From Alphaproteobacteria bacterium UBA828 (GTDB lineage Bacteria; Pseudomonadota; Alphaproteobacteria; UBA828): a stretch of DNA of 64,000 nt. Where the stretch lies: assembly GCA_002296185.1 (NCBI GenBank), contig DBHM01000006.1, positions 1 through 64,000 of the forward strand, in the 5' to 3' direction. The translations under genes were made by a program, and so were the position numbers. Within the stretch, counting starts at the first letter, position 1; each line of letters opens with the position of its first letter. Below, in pieces: positions 53,260 through 62,508 of this stretch. The notes below the pieces were generated by a model, which searched no databases, was not told the DNA's origin, and saw nothing but the letters and a program-made list of their open reading frames with translations.

Positions 53260-54150
53260 TTATAAAATTTTTGGCTTGTAAAGCTGCCTTCCAGCGCAAT
53301 TAATTTGCAATTCCTCTAACTGACATGTGCCTAAATCTGTAACTACAGCTCCACCATCCAAGTGCTCATAGAAAGCAATATTTGTCGGTCTTTTTCCGTT
53401 TGTAATTATTCTTCTATAAACATTACCCGAAGAATCTAATACTGTGACATTTCCCTGACCAAATACCGTACAATATAGGTTTCCATCATCACCAAATGCC
53501 ATACCATCAGGTCCAACAAAATCTTCGGGCTCACCTTCTATAACATTTCCGAAGGTCTCTTTCTGGGAGTCTTTATAAGAAAAAATATCGTAGACATATA
53601 TATTTCCGGTTATAGTCTCATTTACATAAAGTCTATTCTGGTCATCAAATGCGATACCATTTGTAAATTTTAAATTTCTATCAATAACTCTTATAATATT
53701 TCCTTTTTTTGGATCAATCTCAAAAACACGGCCATTAAATGGACACGTCTTATAGTCTCCTCTGATACTCTGTCCATCTATGAAATCATCAGGCAGAATC
53801 CCGCTATCAGTCATATACAACAGACCATTAGGGCCAAACACGAGATCATTAGGCCATAAAAATGGGTCGCCTTTTGGGCCCTGAAAAGCCTTAATAATAT
53901 CTCCATTTGGATGCATACATACTAAGGTTTCCCCCTCTCCCCCAGCAATCCATAAATTATTGTCACCATCTATTGTAAGCCCGTTTGGCCTACCTCCAGG
54001 AGATCCCACCTCATGCCGAATCCCCTGCTTATCTACACGAGAGACACATGACCTTTTCTTTGCCATTTCAACTAAATATATTTCACCAGTTGGTAGACAC
54101 ACGGGACCCTCAGGCTCTAATACTCCGTCGCAAATTACAGGACCTGCCAT
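53260..54150 (-). CDS. SMP-30/gluconolactonase-family protein
   Basis: A 296-residue six-bladed beta-propeller of the SMP-30/gluconolaconase/strictosidine-synthase-like family. LEPEGPVCLPTGEIYLVEM provides the metal-binding Glu, RPNGLTIDGDNNLWIAGG and WPNDLVFGPNGLLYMTDSG the Asn and Asp ligands, and FTNGIAFDDQNRLYVNET another blade. The family hydrolyses sugar lactones or related esters with a divalent metal. No signal peptide. It is the last gene after the UrtD/UrtE-like ATPase pair, 80 bp downstream on the same strand. Confidence 0.87.
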   Translation of the reverse strand: MAGPVICDGVLEPEGPVCLPTGEIYLVEMAKKRSCVSRVDKQGIRHEVGSPGGRPNGLTIDGDNNLWIAGGEGETLVCMHPNGDIIKAFQGPKGDPFLWPNDLVFGPNGLLYMTDSGILPDDFIDGQSIRGDYKTCPFNGRVFEIDPKKGNIIRVIDRNLKFTNGIAFDDQNRLYVNETITGNIYVYDIFSYKDSQKETFGNVIEGEPEDFVGPDGMAFGDDGNLYCTVFGQGNVTVLDSSGNVYRRIITNGKRPTNIAFYEHLDGGAVVTDLGTCQLEELQINCAGRQLYKPKIL

Positions 54151-54230
54151 TTTTTAACCTCCATTAAATCTCTCTTCTAAAGAATAAGTAACAAATCTAT
54201 ATAATAAAAACCTATTCTTTAGATAAATAA

Positions 54231-54941
54231 TTAAGTAATTCCAATAAATTCATCTATTACTTCTGGATCATCAAGTTGACCTGGCAGCAACTGCCCAGTT
54301 AAAATACCTCGACGAATTATATATACCCTCTGCGCCACATCGGCCACAAATTCTAAATTTTGTTCGACAAGTACTATAGTCAATTTTTTTGATAGTCTCA
54401 GATTATTCAAAACTTCAGAAATCTCATCTACGATGGAAGGCTGAATGCCTTCTGTTGGCTCATCAAGTAGTAATAAGCTTGGACTTCCGCACAAACACCT
54501 AGCCAAAGCTAATATTTGCTGCTCTCCACCACTCAATACACCCCCGCTTCTTTCTAAGAGCGGTTTTAAACGCGGTAAATACAAGAGTATCTCATCTAAA
54601 ATTTCATTTTCCCGTTTACGTGAACTTTCATGCATTAGAATACCAGTTCTTAGATTTTCCCTGACTGTCAAATTTGGAAAAATATCTCTAGATTGAGATA
54701 CATAACCCACACCAGATAAATTTCTTTTATGTGAAGGAAGAGTTGTGATATCGAGACCTGCAAAATTTATAATGCCCTGCTCTGCCTTTAATAAGCCAGC
54801 TAAAGACTTTAAGAGAGTTGTTTTGCCCATCCCGTTATTACCAAGAATCCCAACCGCCTCACCTTTAGAGACATTGAAGTTTACTCCCATTAAAATTGGG
54901 ATCCGGCCATAAGAAACTCTCAAATCTTTCACTACTAACAT
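54231..54941 (-). CDS. branched-chain/urea-type ABC transporter ATPase (LivF/UrtE-like), unaccompanied
   Basis: A 236-residue ABC ATPase with Walker A LGNNGMGKTTLLKSL, signature LSGGEQQILALARCL and Walker B LLLLDEPTEGIQPSIVDEI. The TEGIQP block is UrtE-like. It lies five bases after the UrtD-like ATPase gene, forming a pair. No permease or binding protein of this type is adjacent, so the pair may serve permeases encoded elsewhere, or those of the urt-like locus 11 kb away. Confidence 0.88.
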   Translation of the reverse strand: MLVVKDLRVSYGRIPILMGVNFNVSKGEAVGILGNNGMGKTTLLKSLAGLLKAEQGIINFAGLDITTLPSHKRNLSGVGYVSQSRDIFPNLTVRENLRTGILMHESSRKRENEILDEILLYLPRLKPLLERSGGVLSGGEQQILALARCLCGSPSLLLLDEPTEGIQPSIVDEISEVLNNLRLSKKLTIVLVEQNLEFVADVAQRVYIIRRGILTGQLLPGQLDDPEVIDEFIGIT

Positions 54942-54946
54942 TCTAT

Positions 54947-55672
54947 CTAGGCACCCTTCTTGCCTAAATAAACATCCCTTACCAGAGAGTTATTCATTAT
55001 AACATCAACCTTACCCTCAGCTAAAATAGTACCTTGATGAAAAACAGTTACTATATCAGCTATTGATCTCACAAAATGCATGTCATGTTCGACAATGATA
55101 AGTGAAGCAGATTTTTTAATTTCCTGGACAAGATAGGCAGTTTTTTCAGTTTCCTGTTTAGTCATTCCAGCGGTAGGCTCATCTAAAAGTATTAGTTCTG
55201 GATTGCCACTCAAAACCATACCAATTTCAACCCATTGCCTATCACCATGTGATAACTGGCCAACTAAAGAGGACCTGAGATGAGTCACTCCAACTTTTTC
55301 CATAATACTATCGGTTAACTCATCAGCTGATCGCCCACCACAGAATCTACTGGCAGCTAACCAAATATTCTCCCTAACAGAAATTGCGTCGAAAACACTA
55401 GGTATCTGAGTTTTTATGCCAATTCCTAGATCTGATATTTGGTGGGTATGCAGCTTAGTAATATCACGCTCTTTAAAAAAAATCTGGCCTGAGCTAGATT
55501 TCTCCTGATGTGTTAAACACCTAAAAAAAGTACTCTTCCCTGCTCCATTTGGGCCAATCAGACAACGTAATTCTTTAGAAAAAATTTTGAAATTAACATT
55601 CTCAACAGCTGAAACCCCCCCAAATCTCTTGGTTAGGCCTTTGGTTTCAAGAAGGATATTCTCGCGACTCAT
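54947..55672 (-). CDS. branched-chain/urea-type ABC transporter ATPase (LivG/UrtD-like), unaccompanied
   Basis: A 241-residue ABC ATPase. Walker A IGPNGAGKSTFFRCL, IGIKTQIPSVFDAISVRENIW, signature LSHGDRQWVEIGMVL and Walker B LILLDEPTAGMTKQETE are close to those of the UrtD-type protein at 40-41 kb, yet the proteins differ at many positions. It is the first gene of a minus-strand unit with the UrtE-like ATPase and the SMP-30 protein. Upstream lie 365 bp with no permease gene. Confidence 0.88.
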   Translation of the reverse strand: MSRENILLETKGLTKRFGGVSAVENVNFKIFSKELRCLIGPNGAGKSTFFRCLTHQEKSSSGQIFFKERDITKLHTHQISDLGIGIKTQIPSVFDAISVRENIWLAASRFCGGRSADELTDSIMEKVGVTHLRSSLVGQLSHGDRQWVEIGMVLSGNPELILLDEPTAGMTKQETEKTAYLVQEIKKSASLIIVEHDMHFVRSIADIVTVFHQGTILAEGKVDVIMNNSLVRDVYLGKKGA

Positions 55673-56037
55673 GAATATAATCTTTCAATATCCGCTAGTT
55701 TATTAAGTAGTTAAGGCAATAAGATTGGCAAATAATATGCTATCAGAGTAATTATGTAAAAGATTTGTAAGTTAATAGGAGTGCTGAAATATTCTCAGAT
55801 AATACAAATTACCAAGGTTGGTTAAAGTTTCTAAGAAAGATCCCATTACATAAGCAGTAAATTTGTATTTATAACTAATCATATAACTGCCAAAATAAAC
55901 ATAAATAATATTCATTATAAAATCTACATTTCGTATATTCTAAACATACGCTTAAGAAGTTAAAATAAAGTTGTTATATTTTGGTTATTTGATCAACATA
56001 ACTAAATATATCCACCCGAGGTAAAGCGGAGATAAGA
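55673..56037. other. 365 bp divergent intergenic region
   Basis: Strongly AT-rich, between the ABC ATPase pair (minus) and the HMG-CoA-synthase-like operon (plus). I looked for a permease remnant, tRNA and hairpins and saw none. It should contain promoters for both units; AGGTAAAGCGGAG just before 56038 is the likely ribosome binding region. Confidence 0.45.
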
Positions 56038-57477
56038 GTGGTAGGAATAAAAAAATTCGGGGCATACCTTCCTCAACGCCGACTGATTCGATCATCAATA
56101 GCATCAGCTAATGCTTGGTTTGAGCCCTCATTATCTAGCTTATCTAGGGGTGAAAGAACAATGAGTAGCTGGGATGAGGACTCAATCACGATGGCCGTAG
56201 AGGCAGCGAGAGATATGGGCAACTTAGAATCAATCACACAGATTATACTTGCATCTACCACTCACCCATTTTCCATTCGACAAAATTCTGTAATTGCTGC
56301 TGAGGCATTAAATCTAAAAACTAGCGTTAGATCAGCTGATGTTGGCGGATCATTAAGGTCATCAACATCAGCAATACTTAGTGGGCTAGATAGCTCTAGA
56401 GCTAACTCCGAAGATACCTTAATTTTAACATCAGACAAACGTGTCGCTTTAGCGGGAAGCCCCACAGAAATGCTTTCAGGTGATGGAGCGGCGGGGTTTG
56501 TTGTTGGAAAAAATAACGTTATTGCCTCATACCTTGGTAGCTCCTCTTTATCCGCTGATTTTGTCGATCAGTTTCGTGCAAGTAATGAACGTTATGACTA
56601 TCTTTGGGAGGATCGATGGGTACGTGAAGAAGGATGGTTAAAACTCATTCCCCCAACCATCTCAAAGGCCTTAGAAAAGTCTGATGTCGACCCATCGAAA
56701 GTTGATCATCTGATAATACCCAGCCAATTCCCTAGAGTAGCTGAGAAAATAGCTAAGATATGTGGCATCGAAGAAAAAGCACTTTGTGAGACTCTTATGA
56801 ATGAAGTGGGACAATGCGGAACTGCACACCCAGCTATTCTTTTGAGTCTAGTCCTCTCATCAGCAAAGCCAAATCAAATTATAGTAGCTATAGGATTTGG
56901 GCAAGGTTGTGATGTCTTAGTGTTTAAGACTACAAATGAGATAAATAACTACAAACCATTAACAGGAGTAGAGGGTTGGCTAGCCAACAGAGTAGAGGAA
57001 ACTAATTATGATAAATTTCTAACCTTTAATAATCTGATTCAAAGAGACCTTGGCAAAAGAGCAGAATTAGACAGGCCCCCTGCTTTGACTGCACAGTTCA
57101 GAAATAGAGAGGGGGTTACCGGTTTCCGTGGGGGAAGATGTAAAAAGTGCGAGACGATTCAGTATCCAAAATCTATATACTGCGTTAATCCAGAATGCAG
57201 AGCAAAAGATAGCCAAGGAGACTATCCTTTCTCAGAACTAAAAGGATATGTAAAAACTTTTACTGCTGACCATCTTGTATTTTCTATAGACCCCCCTTCT
57301 TATTTTGGTTTAGTAGAATTTATCGGTGGTGGAAGAATGATGGTTGAATTTGCTGATGTTAATAATTCTGATTTTGATGTAGGTAAAGCTGTGAAAATGA
57401 GATTTAGAATTAAACATTTAGATGATAGACGAAATACACGGCAATATTTTTGGAAAGCCTGCCCAGTAAAAGAATAG
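56038..57477 (+). CDS. HMG-CoA-synthase-like/thiolase-fold protein fused to a DUF35 zinc-ribbon OB domain
   Basis: A 479-residue two-part protein beginning with GTG. Residues 1-300 are a ketoacyl-synthase-III/HMG-CoA-synthase-like fold (IKKFGAYLPQRR, SWDEDSITMAVEAAR, ADVGGSLRSSTSAIL, LSGDGAAGFVV, GTAHPAI). The position that normally holds the acyl-accepting Cys reads SLRSST (Leu106), so classical condensation chemistry is doubtful. Residues about 360-479 form a DUF35 module: a four-Cys zinc ribbon (CKKC and CVNPEC) and an OB fold. Separate DUF35 proteins bind thiolases as CoA channels; here the fusion precedes a thiolase gene by 19 bp. Role inferred: partner or scaffold of that thiolase. Confidence 0.78.
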   Translation: MVGIKKFGAYLPQRRLIRSSIASANAWFEPSLSSLSRGERTMSSWDEDSITMAVEAARDMGNLESITQIILASTTHPFSIRQNSVIAAEALNLKTSVRSADVGGSLRSSTSAILSGLDSSRANSEDTLILTSDKRVALAGSPTEMLSGDGAAGFVVGKNNVIASYLGSSSLSADFVDQFRASNERYDYLWEDRWVREEGWLKLIPPTISKALEKSDVDPSKVDHLIIPSQFPRVAEKIAKICGIEEKALCETLMNEVGQCGTAHPAILLSLVLSSAKPNQIIVAIGFGQGCDVLVFKTTNEINNYKPLTGVEGWLANRVEETNYDKFLTFNNLIQRDLGKRAELDRPPALTAQFRNREGVTGFRGGRCKKCETIQYPKSIYCVNPECRAKDSQGDYPFSELKGYVKTFTADHLVFSIDPPSYFGLVEFIGGGRMMVEFADVNNSDFDVGKAVKMRFRIKHLDDRRNTRQYFWKACPVKE

Positions 57478-57496
57478 ACAACTAGAGGTAAAAGAT

Positions 57497-58699
57497 ATGC
57501 CTGAAGGTATAAGAGATAAAGTTGCGATTATAGGAATGGGTTGCTCCAAATTTGGAGAACACTGGGACTTAGAACCATCAGATTTGATGTCAGAGGCCTT
57601 TGAGGAATGTCTTTTAGATAGTGGAATTGAGCGGTCCCAGATTGATGCTGCATGGCTCAGTACGGCTTTTGATGCTGTAAATGTTGGACCAAGCGCAATA
57701 CCATTAGCAACGTCTCTTAGACTAGGTTATATTCCAGTTACACACGTAGAAAATATGTGCGCAAGTGGCACTGAGGCCTTTCGCGGAGCCTGCTATGCCG
57801 TAGCATCTGGAGCAGCAGAGTTTGCACTAGCTCTTGGAGTTGAAAAACTGAAAGATACTGGCTACGGAGGACTACCAGCCCGTACTCGAGGAGTAACAAA
57901 CGACCTATTCTCGCCAACAGTTTCAGCACCGGGAGCTTTCGCTCAATTAGCATCGGGTTATCGCGGAACTCATAACGTAAGTCAATCAGACTTAAAGCGC
58001 GCCATGGCACACGTTTCCGTTAAAAGTCATGCGAATGGTACGCTTAATTCTAAAGCTCATCTAAGACGAGAAATTACTATTGAACAAGCATTAAAAGCAC
58101 CAATGGTGGCTGACCCTATAGGACTTTTTGATTGCTGTGGAGTAAGTGATGGCGCAGCATGCGCAATTGTTACAACTCCAGAGATAGCAATGCAATTAGG
58201 TAAATCTAATGTAATTTCAGTAAAAGCCTTACAACTCAGCGTATCTAATGGCGAAGAGTCGGGATTTAGTTCATGGGATGCCTCAAATTTTAAAACCACT
58301 CAAATTGCTGCTAATCGGGCTTATAAAGAAGCTAAGATAACAGATCCCATTTCAGAAATAAGTATGACAGAGGTACACGATTGTTTTTCAATAACTGAAT
58401 TAGTAACTATGGAGGACCTGGGACTAGCAAAAAAAGGTGAGGCATGGAAATCTATTCTTGACGGTGACTTTGATTCTTCAGGCCACACTCCCTGTCAAAT
58501 TGATGGAGGATTAAAATGTTTTGGCCATCCAATTGGCGCCTCTGGTCTTCGAATGCTCTATGAAATATATCTCCAATTCAATAATCGTGCGGAAAAAAGA
58601 CAGCTTAAAAACGTTAATTACGGGCTAACCCATAACCTTGGCGGACATCCAATTCAAAATGTTTGCAGCGTGGCAATTGTTGGATATTTCGACGGGTAA
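57497..58699 (+). CDS. thiolase-family protein (acetyl-CoA acetyltransferase, SCP-x-like)
   Basis: A 400-residue thiolase. The nucleophilic Cys is in VENMCASGTEAFRGA, and the C-terminal catalytic His/Cys region is reduced to TEVHDCFSITELV and GGLKCFGHPIGASGLRM. This is the SCP-x/lipid-transfer thiolase type, which cleaves or forms 3-oxoacyl-CoA, often for branched or sterol side chains and usually with a DUF35 partner. The preceding gene carries such a DUF35 domain. Next genes encode a hydratase and a dehydrogenase, giving the remaining beta-oxidation steps. Confidence 0.88.
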   Translation: MPEGIRDKVAIIGMGCSKFGEHWDLEPSDLMSEAFEECLLDSGIERSQIDAAWLSTAFDAVNVGPSAIPLATSLRLGYIPVTHVENMCASGTEAFRGACYAVASGAAEFALALGVEKLKDTGYGGLPARTRGVTNDLFSPTVSAPGAFAQLASGYRGTHNVSQSDLKRAMAHVSVKSHANGTLNSKAHLRREITIEQALKAPMVADPIGLFDCCGVSDGAACAIVTTPEIAMQLGKSNVISVKALQLSVSNGEESGFSSWDASNFKTTQIAANRAYKEAKITDPISEISMTEVHDCFSITELVTMEDLGLAKKGEAWKSILDGDFDSSGHTPCQIDGGLKCFGHPIGASGLRMLYEIYLQFNNRAEKRQLKNVNYGLTHNLGGHPIQNVCSVAIVGYFDG

Positions 58700-58753
58700 T
58701 TTTTATATTTAACAGAAACTTGTTTAAAAAAATATTTTGGAAAGCCTAATTGA

Positions 58754-59593
58754 ATGGATTATAATGCATTAATAAATTTCAAAATTCCCCAAAAAAGGCA
58801 GAAAATAAATCCCTTAAATGCCGTTCAATACGCACTATCGATTGGATTAGGTCAAGACCCGATAGACACGTGGGAACTTCAATTTGTCGATGAGGGCAAT
58901 GGGCCAGAAATGATCCCGTCATACTGCACAGTACTTGGCCACCCAGGGTTCTGGCTATCCGACCCTAAGACTACTGTAGATTCTCAAAAAGTAGTCCATG
59001 TAGATCAAAAAATTAATATTAAAGGCTCTATACCAAAGTCTGGAATAGTCGTAGGTAAAACAAGAATAATTGAATTAGTTGATAAGGGCCTAGATAAAGG
59101 TGCACTCCTCTACTTGGAGAAGATTCTATCCAACGAGGATACTGGAGAAATAATTGCCATAGAAAACCGAACTCTCATGTTACGTGGCGACGGAGGATAT
59201 AATGGACCGAGCGGAAAAGCTAAGACAGTTGATAAATTCCCAACAGATAATCCAGATCATGTTATAGAAATTAACACCCGGCCAGAGCAGGCTCTAATCT
59301 ATAGACTTAATGGTGACCCAAATCGCTTACATATTGATCCGGCGCATGCAAAAAAGGCCGGGTTTGAGAAACCAATCTTACACGGTCTATGCACTTTTGG
59401 GATTGTCTGCCAAATACTACTGCGCACCTTACACAAAAATAATCATAGAAATTTTAGAGATATGTCAGCAAGATTTTCAAAGCCTGTATTCCCTGGAGAG
59501 CTAATAGAAATTAGTATATGGGAAAATGGTCACTTTAATGCAAAAGTAAAAGAACGTGATGTAATTGTATTAAGTAATGGTTTTATATCTTAG
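58754..59593 (+). CDS. MaoC-like (R)-enoyl-CoA hydratase
   Basis: A 279-residue double hot-dog protein. The hydratase-2 motif is in YRLNGDPNRLHIDPAHAKKAG, with catalytic Asp and His, followed by PILHGLCTFG. The N-terminal hot-dog half is degenerate, as in the hydratase domain of eukaryotic multifunctional enzyme 2. The enzyme adds water to trans-2-enoyl-CoA to give the (R)-3-hydroxyacyl-CoA, the substrate of the SDR encoded 30 bp downstream. The start was set at the ATG giving MDYNALINF. Confidence 0.9.
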   Translation: MDYNALINFKIPQKRQKINPLNAVQYALSIGLGQDPIDTWELQFVDEGNGPEMIPSYCTVLGHPGFWLSDPKTTVDSQKVVHVDQKINIKGSIPKSGIVVGKTRIIELVDKGLDKGALLYLEKILSNEDTGEIIAIENRTLMLRGDGGYNGPSGKAKTVDKFPTDNPDHVIEINTRPEQALIYRLNGDPNRLHIDPAHAKKAGFEKPILHGLCTFGIVCQILLRTLHKNNHRNFRDMSARFSKPVFPGELIEISIWENGHFNAKVKERDVIVLSNGFIS

Positions 59594-59623
59594 ATCAATT
59601 TCAAGATAAAATAGGAGGATAGG

Positions 59624-60529
59624 GTGAACAACGGTAAAGTAGCAATTGTTTCAGGTGCAGGTGGTGGTATCGGAAGGGAGATTGCTCTAGAATTGGCTAG
59701 AACAAATGCTTCAGTAGTTATAAATGATATTGGCGTATCAGTTACAGGAGAAGGTGGCTCATCCAATCCCGCTGAAGAAACAAAAGCCCTATTAGATGAA
59801 TTGCGTGTCAAATCTGTCGTAGATACTAATTCCGTAGATACTTGGGAAGGCGCTCAATCAATCGTAGAAACCGCACTCAAAACATTTGGACGAATTGATA
59901 TCATAGTTAACAATGCTGGTATTTTAAGAGATACAATTTTTCACAAGATGACTCCTGAACAATGGCTATCAGTTATAAATGTACATCTAAATGGAAGTTT
60001 TTTTCTAAGTAGGTCTGCAGCAGAGCACTTTAGAAATCAACAATCAGGCTCCTACGTACACATGACAAGTACGTCAGGCCTAATAGGAAATTTTGGGCAG
60101 GCGAACTACTCAGCTGCAAAACTTGGTATCTGTGCACTTTCAAAATCTATAGCCCTTGATATGAAAAGATTTAATGTCCACTCAAATTGTATAGCACCTT
60201 TTGCATGGAGCCGAATGACAAACGAAATACCAGCTGACAGTGAAGAACAAAAACTAAGAGTTGAGAAACTTAAGAAAATGACTCCATCCAAAAACGCACC
60301 CCTTGCAGCCTTCTTAGCATCAGATAATGCCAAAAAAATAACTGGTCAAATTTTTGGCGTAAGAAATAATGAAATCTTTCTATTCAACGCCAATAGGCCT
60401 ATAAGGAGCGTACAACGTAATGAAGGATGGGATTTGGAATCTATAGAGGAACATGCAATTCCTTCTCTTAAAGGCAACTTTGTTCCATTGGATCGATCAG
60501 GGGACATATTCAGCTGGGATCCAATATAG
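59624..60529 (+). CDS. SDR-family (R)-3-hydroxyacyl-CoA dehydrogenase, MFE-2-like
   Basis: A 301-residue short-chain dehydrogenase beginning with GTG, with GGAGG well placed upstream. The cofactor motif SGAGGGIGREIA, VINDIGVSVTGEGGSSNPAEE, NNAGILRD and the catalytic Ser (TSTSGLIGNFGQ) and Tyr-Lys (YSAAK) match the dehydrogenase part of multifunctional enzyme 2. It oxidises the hydroxyacyl-CoA from the MaoC enzyme for thiolytic cleavage. The four genes thus form a small beta-oxidation operon without an acyl-CoA dehydrogenase. Confidence 0.9.
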   Translation: MNNGKVAIVSGAGGGIGREIALELARTNASVVINDIGVSVTGEGGSSNPAEETKALLDELRVKSVVDTNSVDTWEGAQSIVETALKTFGRIDIIVNNAGILRDTIFHKMTPEQWLSVINVHLNGSFFLSRSAAEHFRNQQSGSYVHMTSTSGLIGNFGQANYSAAKLGICALSKSIALDMKRFNVHSNCIAPFAWSRMTNEIPADSEEQKLRVEKLKKMTPSKNAPLAAFLASDNAKKITGQIFGVRNNEIFLFNANRPIRSVQRNEGWDLESIEEHAIPSLKGNFVPLDRSGDIFSWDPI

Positions 60530-60568
60530 TTGGAAAGCAAATAGCAGTAGCGCCGCTCAATACATGAG

Positions 60569-60868
60569 CTATTCAATCAACTCTACCATTAACCCCTTCT
60601 CCCATTTACCTTTGATTACACTACCGTCAAATTTTATCTCAATGCCAAGACCATCTTTTTTCCCATCTAAAAACTCTCCATAATAAGTACCGGCTAGTCC
60701 TGCTCGCAAAACCCCAAAGCATTTAGTCCATTTAGTATGGTCTCCACCCATACATCTTGTGACTTCAGAGCTTTCTACTTGAGCTGCAGATAGTATAAGA
60801 AAAGCTCCAAGAACTAATAAAATATACCTTGAAACCATCTGCCATGAAACTGGTAAGCTTTTTATCAT
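60569..60868 (-). CDS. small secreted MORN-repeat protein
   Basis: A 99-residue protein. After a hydrophobic signal segment (SRYILLVLGAFLILSAAQ) comes a short mature part with one or two MORN-like repeats (GTYYGEFLDGKKDGLGIEI, SVIKGKWEKGLM). Two Cys residues (TRCMGG and TKCFGV) could be disulfide-bonded. An internal ATG giving MVSRYILL is an alternative start with a more normal signal peptide. Function unknown; such proteins often bind lipid or membrane surfaces. Confidence 0.7.
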   Translation of the reverse strand: MIKSLPVSWQMVSRYILLVLGAFLILSAAQVESSEVTRCMGGDHTKWTKCFGVLRAGLAGTYYGEFLDGKKDGLGIEIKFDGSVIKGKWEKGLMVELIE

Positions 60869-60922
60869 ATTTCCTTACTACCCTTCATTTATAAACCCAA
60901 CTAAGATCTAATACCCAAAGAA

Positions 60923-61543
60923 TTAATATTCAACCGGCTCAGGATCTAAAAATCTCCAAAGATACCAGGTGGCAACAGATCGCCATGGCCTCCATTTATC
61001 TGCGATTAATAAAATATCATTATCATCCAAAATATTTTTTTTGGAGTAAAGTTCGGTTATGGCTCGGCGCAACCCCAAATCACTCATTGGTAAAATATCA
61101 GGCCGAGCTAAATAAAAAATTAAGAACATCTCCGCTGTCCACCTACCAATACCTCGATATAACGTTAATTCCTTTATAATGGATTCATCATCTTGATTAT
61201 CCCAAATTTCTGGTTTTATTTTCCCGCTTTCAAATGATTCAGCCAACATATAAATATAAGTACTTTTCTGCCTTGTAATACCACATTCCCTTAATATATC
61301 TCGACCAGCTTGTAATACCAAACTAGGCGTCACCTCATGCAAGCGCCCCTCAAGACGCGACCAAATTGCAGATGCTGATCTCACAGAAATTTGTTGTCCA
61401 ACAATTGATCTCACTAAGGTGAAGAAAGGGTCCCCTCTTGAAACCAAAAAAACATCCGGATTATCAAAAATAATTTTAGAAAGAATACAGTCCGAATTAC
61501 TTAGATCAATGATTGCACTCTTCCAATAATCTGGTTCGCTCAT
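60923..61543 (-). CDS. DNA-3-methyladenine glycosylase II (AlkA-like)
   Basis: A 206-residue HhH-GPD glycosylase. IVGQQISVRSASAIWSRL and the hairpin YRGIGRWTAEMFLIFYLARPD, ending with catalytic Asp in MSDLGLRRAI, fit AlkA. It removes alkylated purines in base excision repair. It lacks the N-terminal domain of E. coli AlkA, like the compact versions found in many bacteria, and lacks the iron-sulfur loop of EndoIII. It lies 54 bp upstream of the MORN gene on the same strand. Confidence 0.9.
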   Translation of the reverse strand: MSEPDYWKSAIIDLSNSDCILSKIIFDNPDVFLVSRGDPFFTLVRSIVGQQISVRSASAIWSRLEGRLHEVTPSLVLQAGRDILRECGITRQKSTYIYMLAESFESGKIKPEIWDNQDDESIIKELTLYRGIGRWTAEMFLIFYLARPDILPMSDLGLRRAITELYSKKNILDDNDILLIADKWRPWRSVATWYLWRFLDPEPVEY

Positions 61544-61586
61544 AGATTAATTACACTTCATTAAAAAATTCATATTACTAATATTT

Positions 61587-62408
61587 TTATTTCTTTATTA
61601 TTTTTTTCTTTGTTTTTTTCTTTGGAACTTTTTTTTGACATTTATTTTGAAAATTTTCTACCTGTGCCTGCGCTGCATTTGCTAATAACTTAGTATCACT
61701 TCCAGCAATAACAAATTGGAAACCCTTACGATAAGTCCATTCTGTTGTTTTACCAGGACGTGTTACAGTGCCTAAAAATTTCCCTGTTTCTAGCATTCTA
61801 GATTCACACTTTGTATAAAGTCGCTTTACGGTCGGGTCCTCAGCCTTAAGTACTTTACCTATACTTGCTGAAATATCGCTTGGCCCCATAAAAAGCATGT
61901 CCACCCCTGGTACAGCGGCAATTTCTGGAATATTGTTGATGGCTTCTTCTGTCTCGATCTGACAAATTACAATTATCTTTTCTTTCAGTTCAGATAAATA
62001 CTCATCTAACCTCATACCCCACCTTGAACAACGAGCCGCATGAGGTGCAACACCACGGATTCCATCAGGTGGATAATGACATGCTGCAACAGCTGCACGG
62101 GCTTCATCAGCATTTTGAACATATGGTACAATTATTCCCATAACGCCAATATCAAGTGCTCTCTTTATATAAACAGAGTCATTCCAAGGTACACGCATGA
62201 TAGGGGTGGGGCCATCTTCACCCAAAGCTTGAAGTATACTTATTGCTCCTTGGAGATGGCCAGGGCCGTGCTCATGGTCAATTACAACAGCATCATAACC
62301 AGCAGTCGCAACAATTTCAGCATTGATTGGATTCCCTGAAGATAGCCAACACCCAATTACTGGATTACCTCTTTTTAACTTCTTTTTGAATGTATTATTG
62401 AGTGACAT
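61587..62408 (-). CDS. HpcH/HpaI-family aldolase
   Basis: A 273-residue class II pyruvate aldolase. VIGCWLSSGNPINAEIVATAGYD, VVIDHEHGPG, PIMRVPWND, GIMGIIVPYVQNADEA-type segments and QIETEEAINNIPEIAAVPGVDMLFMGPSDIS include the metal-binding Glu and Asp and the Arg of the family. It cleaves or forms 4-hydroxy-2-oxoacids such as 4-hydroxy-2-oxoheptanedioate. The C-terminus is an unusual lysine-rich tail (KKVPKKKTKKKIIKK). The start at MSLNNTFKK has AAGGAAC six bases upstream; a longer frame from 62432 is less likely. It is divergent from a MarR gene. Confidence 0.87.
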   Translation of the reverse strand: MSLNNTFKKKLKRGNPVIGCWLSSGNPINAEIVATAGYDAVVIDHEHGPGHLQGAISILQALGEDGPTPIMRVPWNDSVYIKRALDIGVMGIIVPYVQNADEARAAVAACHYPPDGIRGVAPHAARCSRWGMRLDEYLSELKEKIIVICQIETEEAINNIPEIAAVPGVDMLFMGPSDISASIGKVLKAEDPTVKRLYTKCESRMLETGKFLGTVTRPGKTTEWTYRKGFQFVIAGSDTKLLANAAQAQVENFQNKCQKKVPKKKTKKKIIKK

Positions 62409-62508
62409 AGTTAAGTTCCTTATCAATTTCATTTAATGTAAAATAAAACGTCTGCTTGTTACTTTCAACTTATGAAGATAGCATCCTAATCTGCAAGGAG
62501 GAAATACA

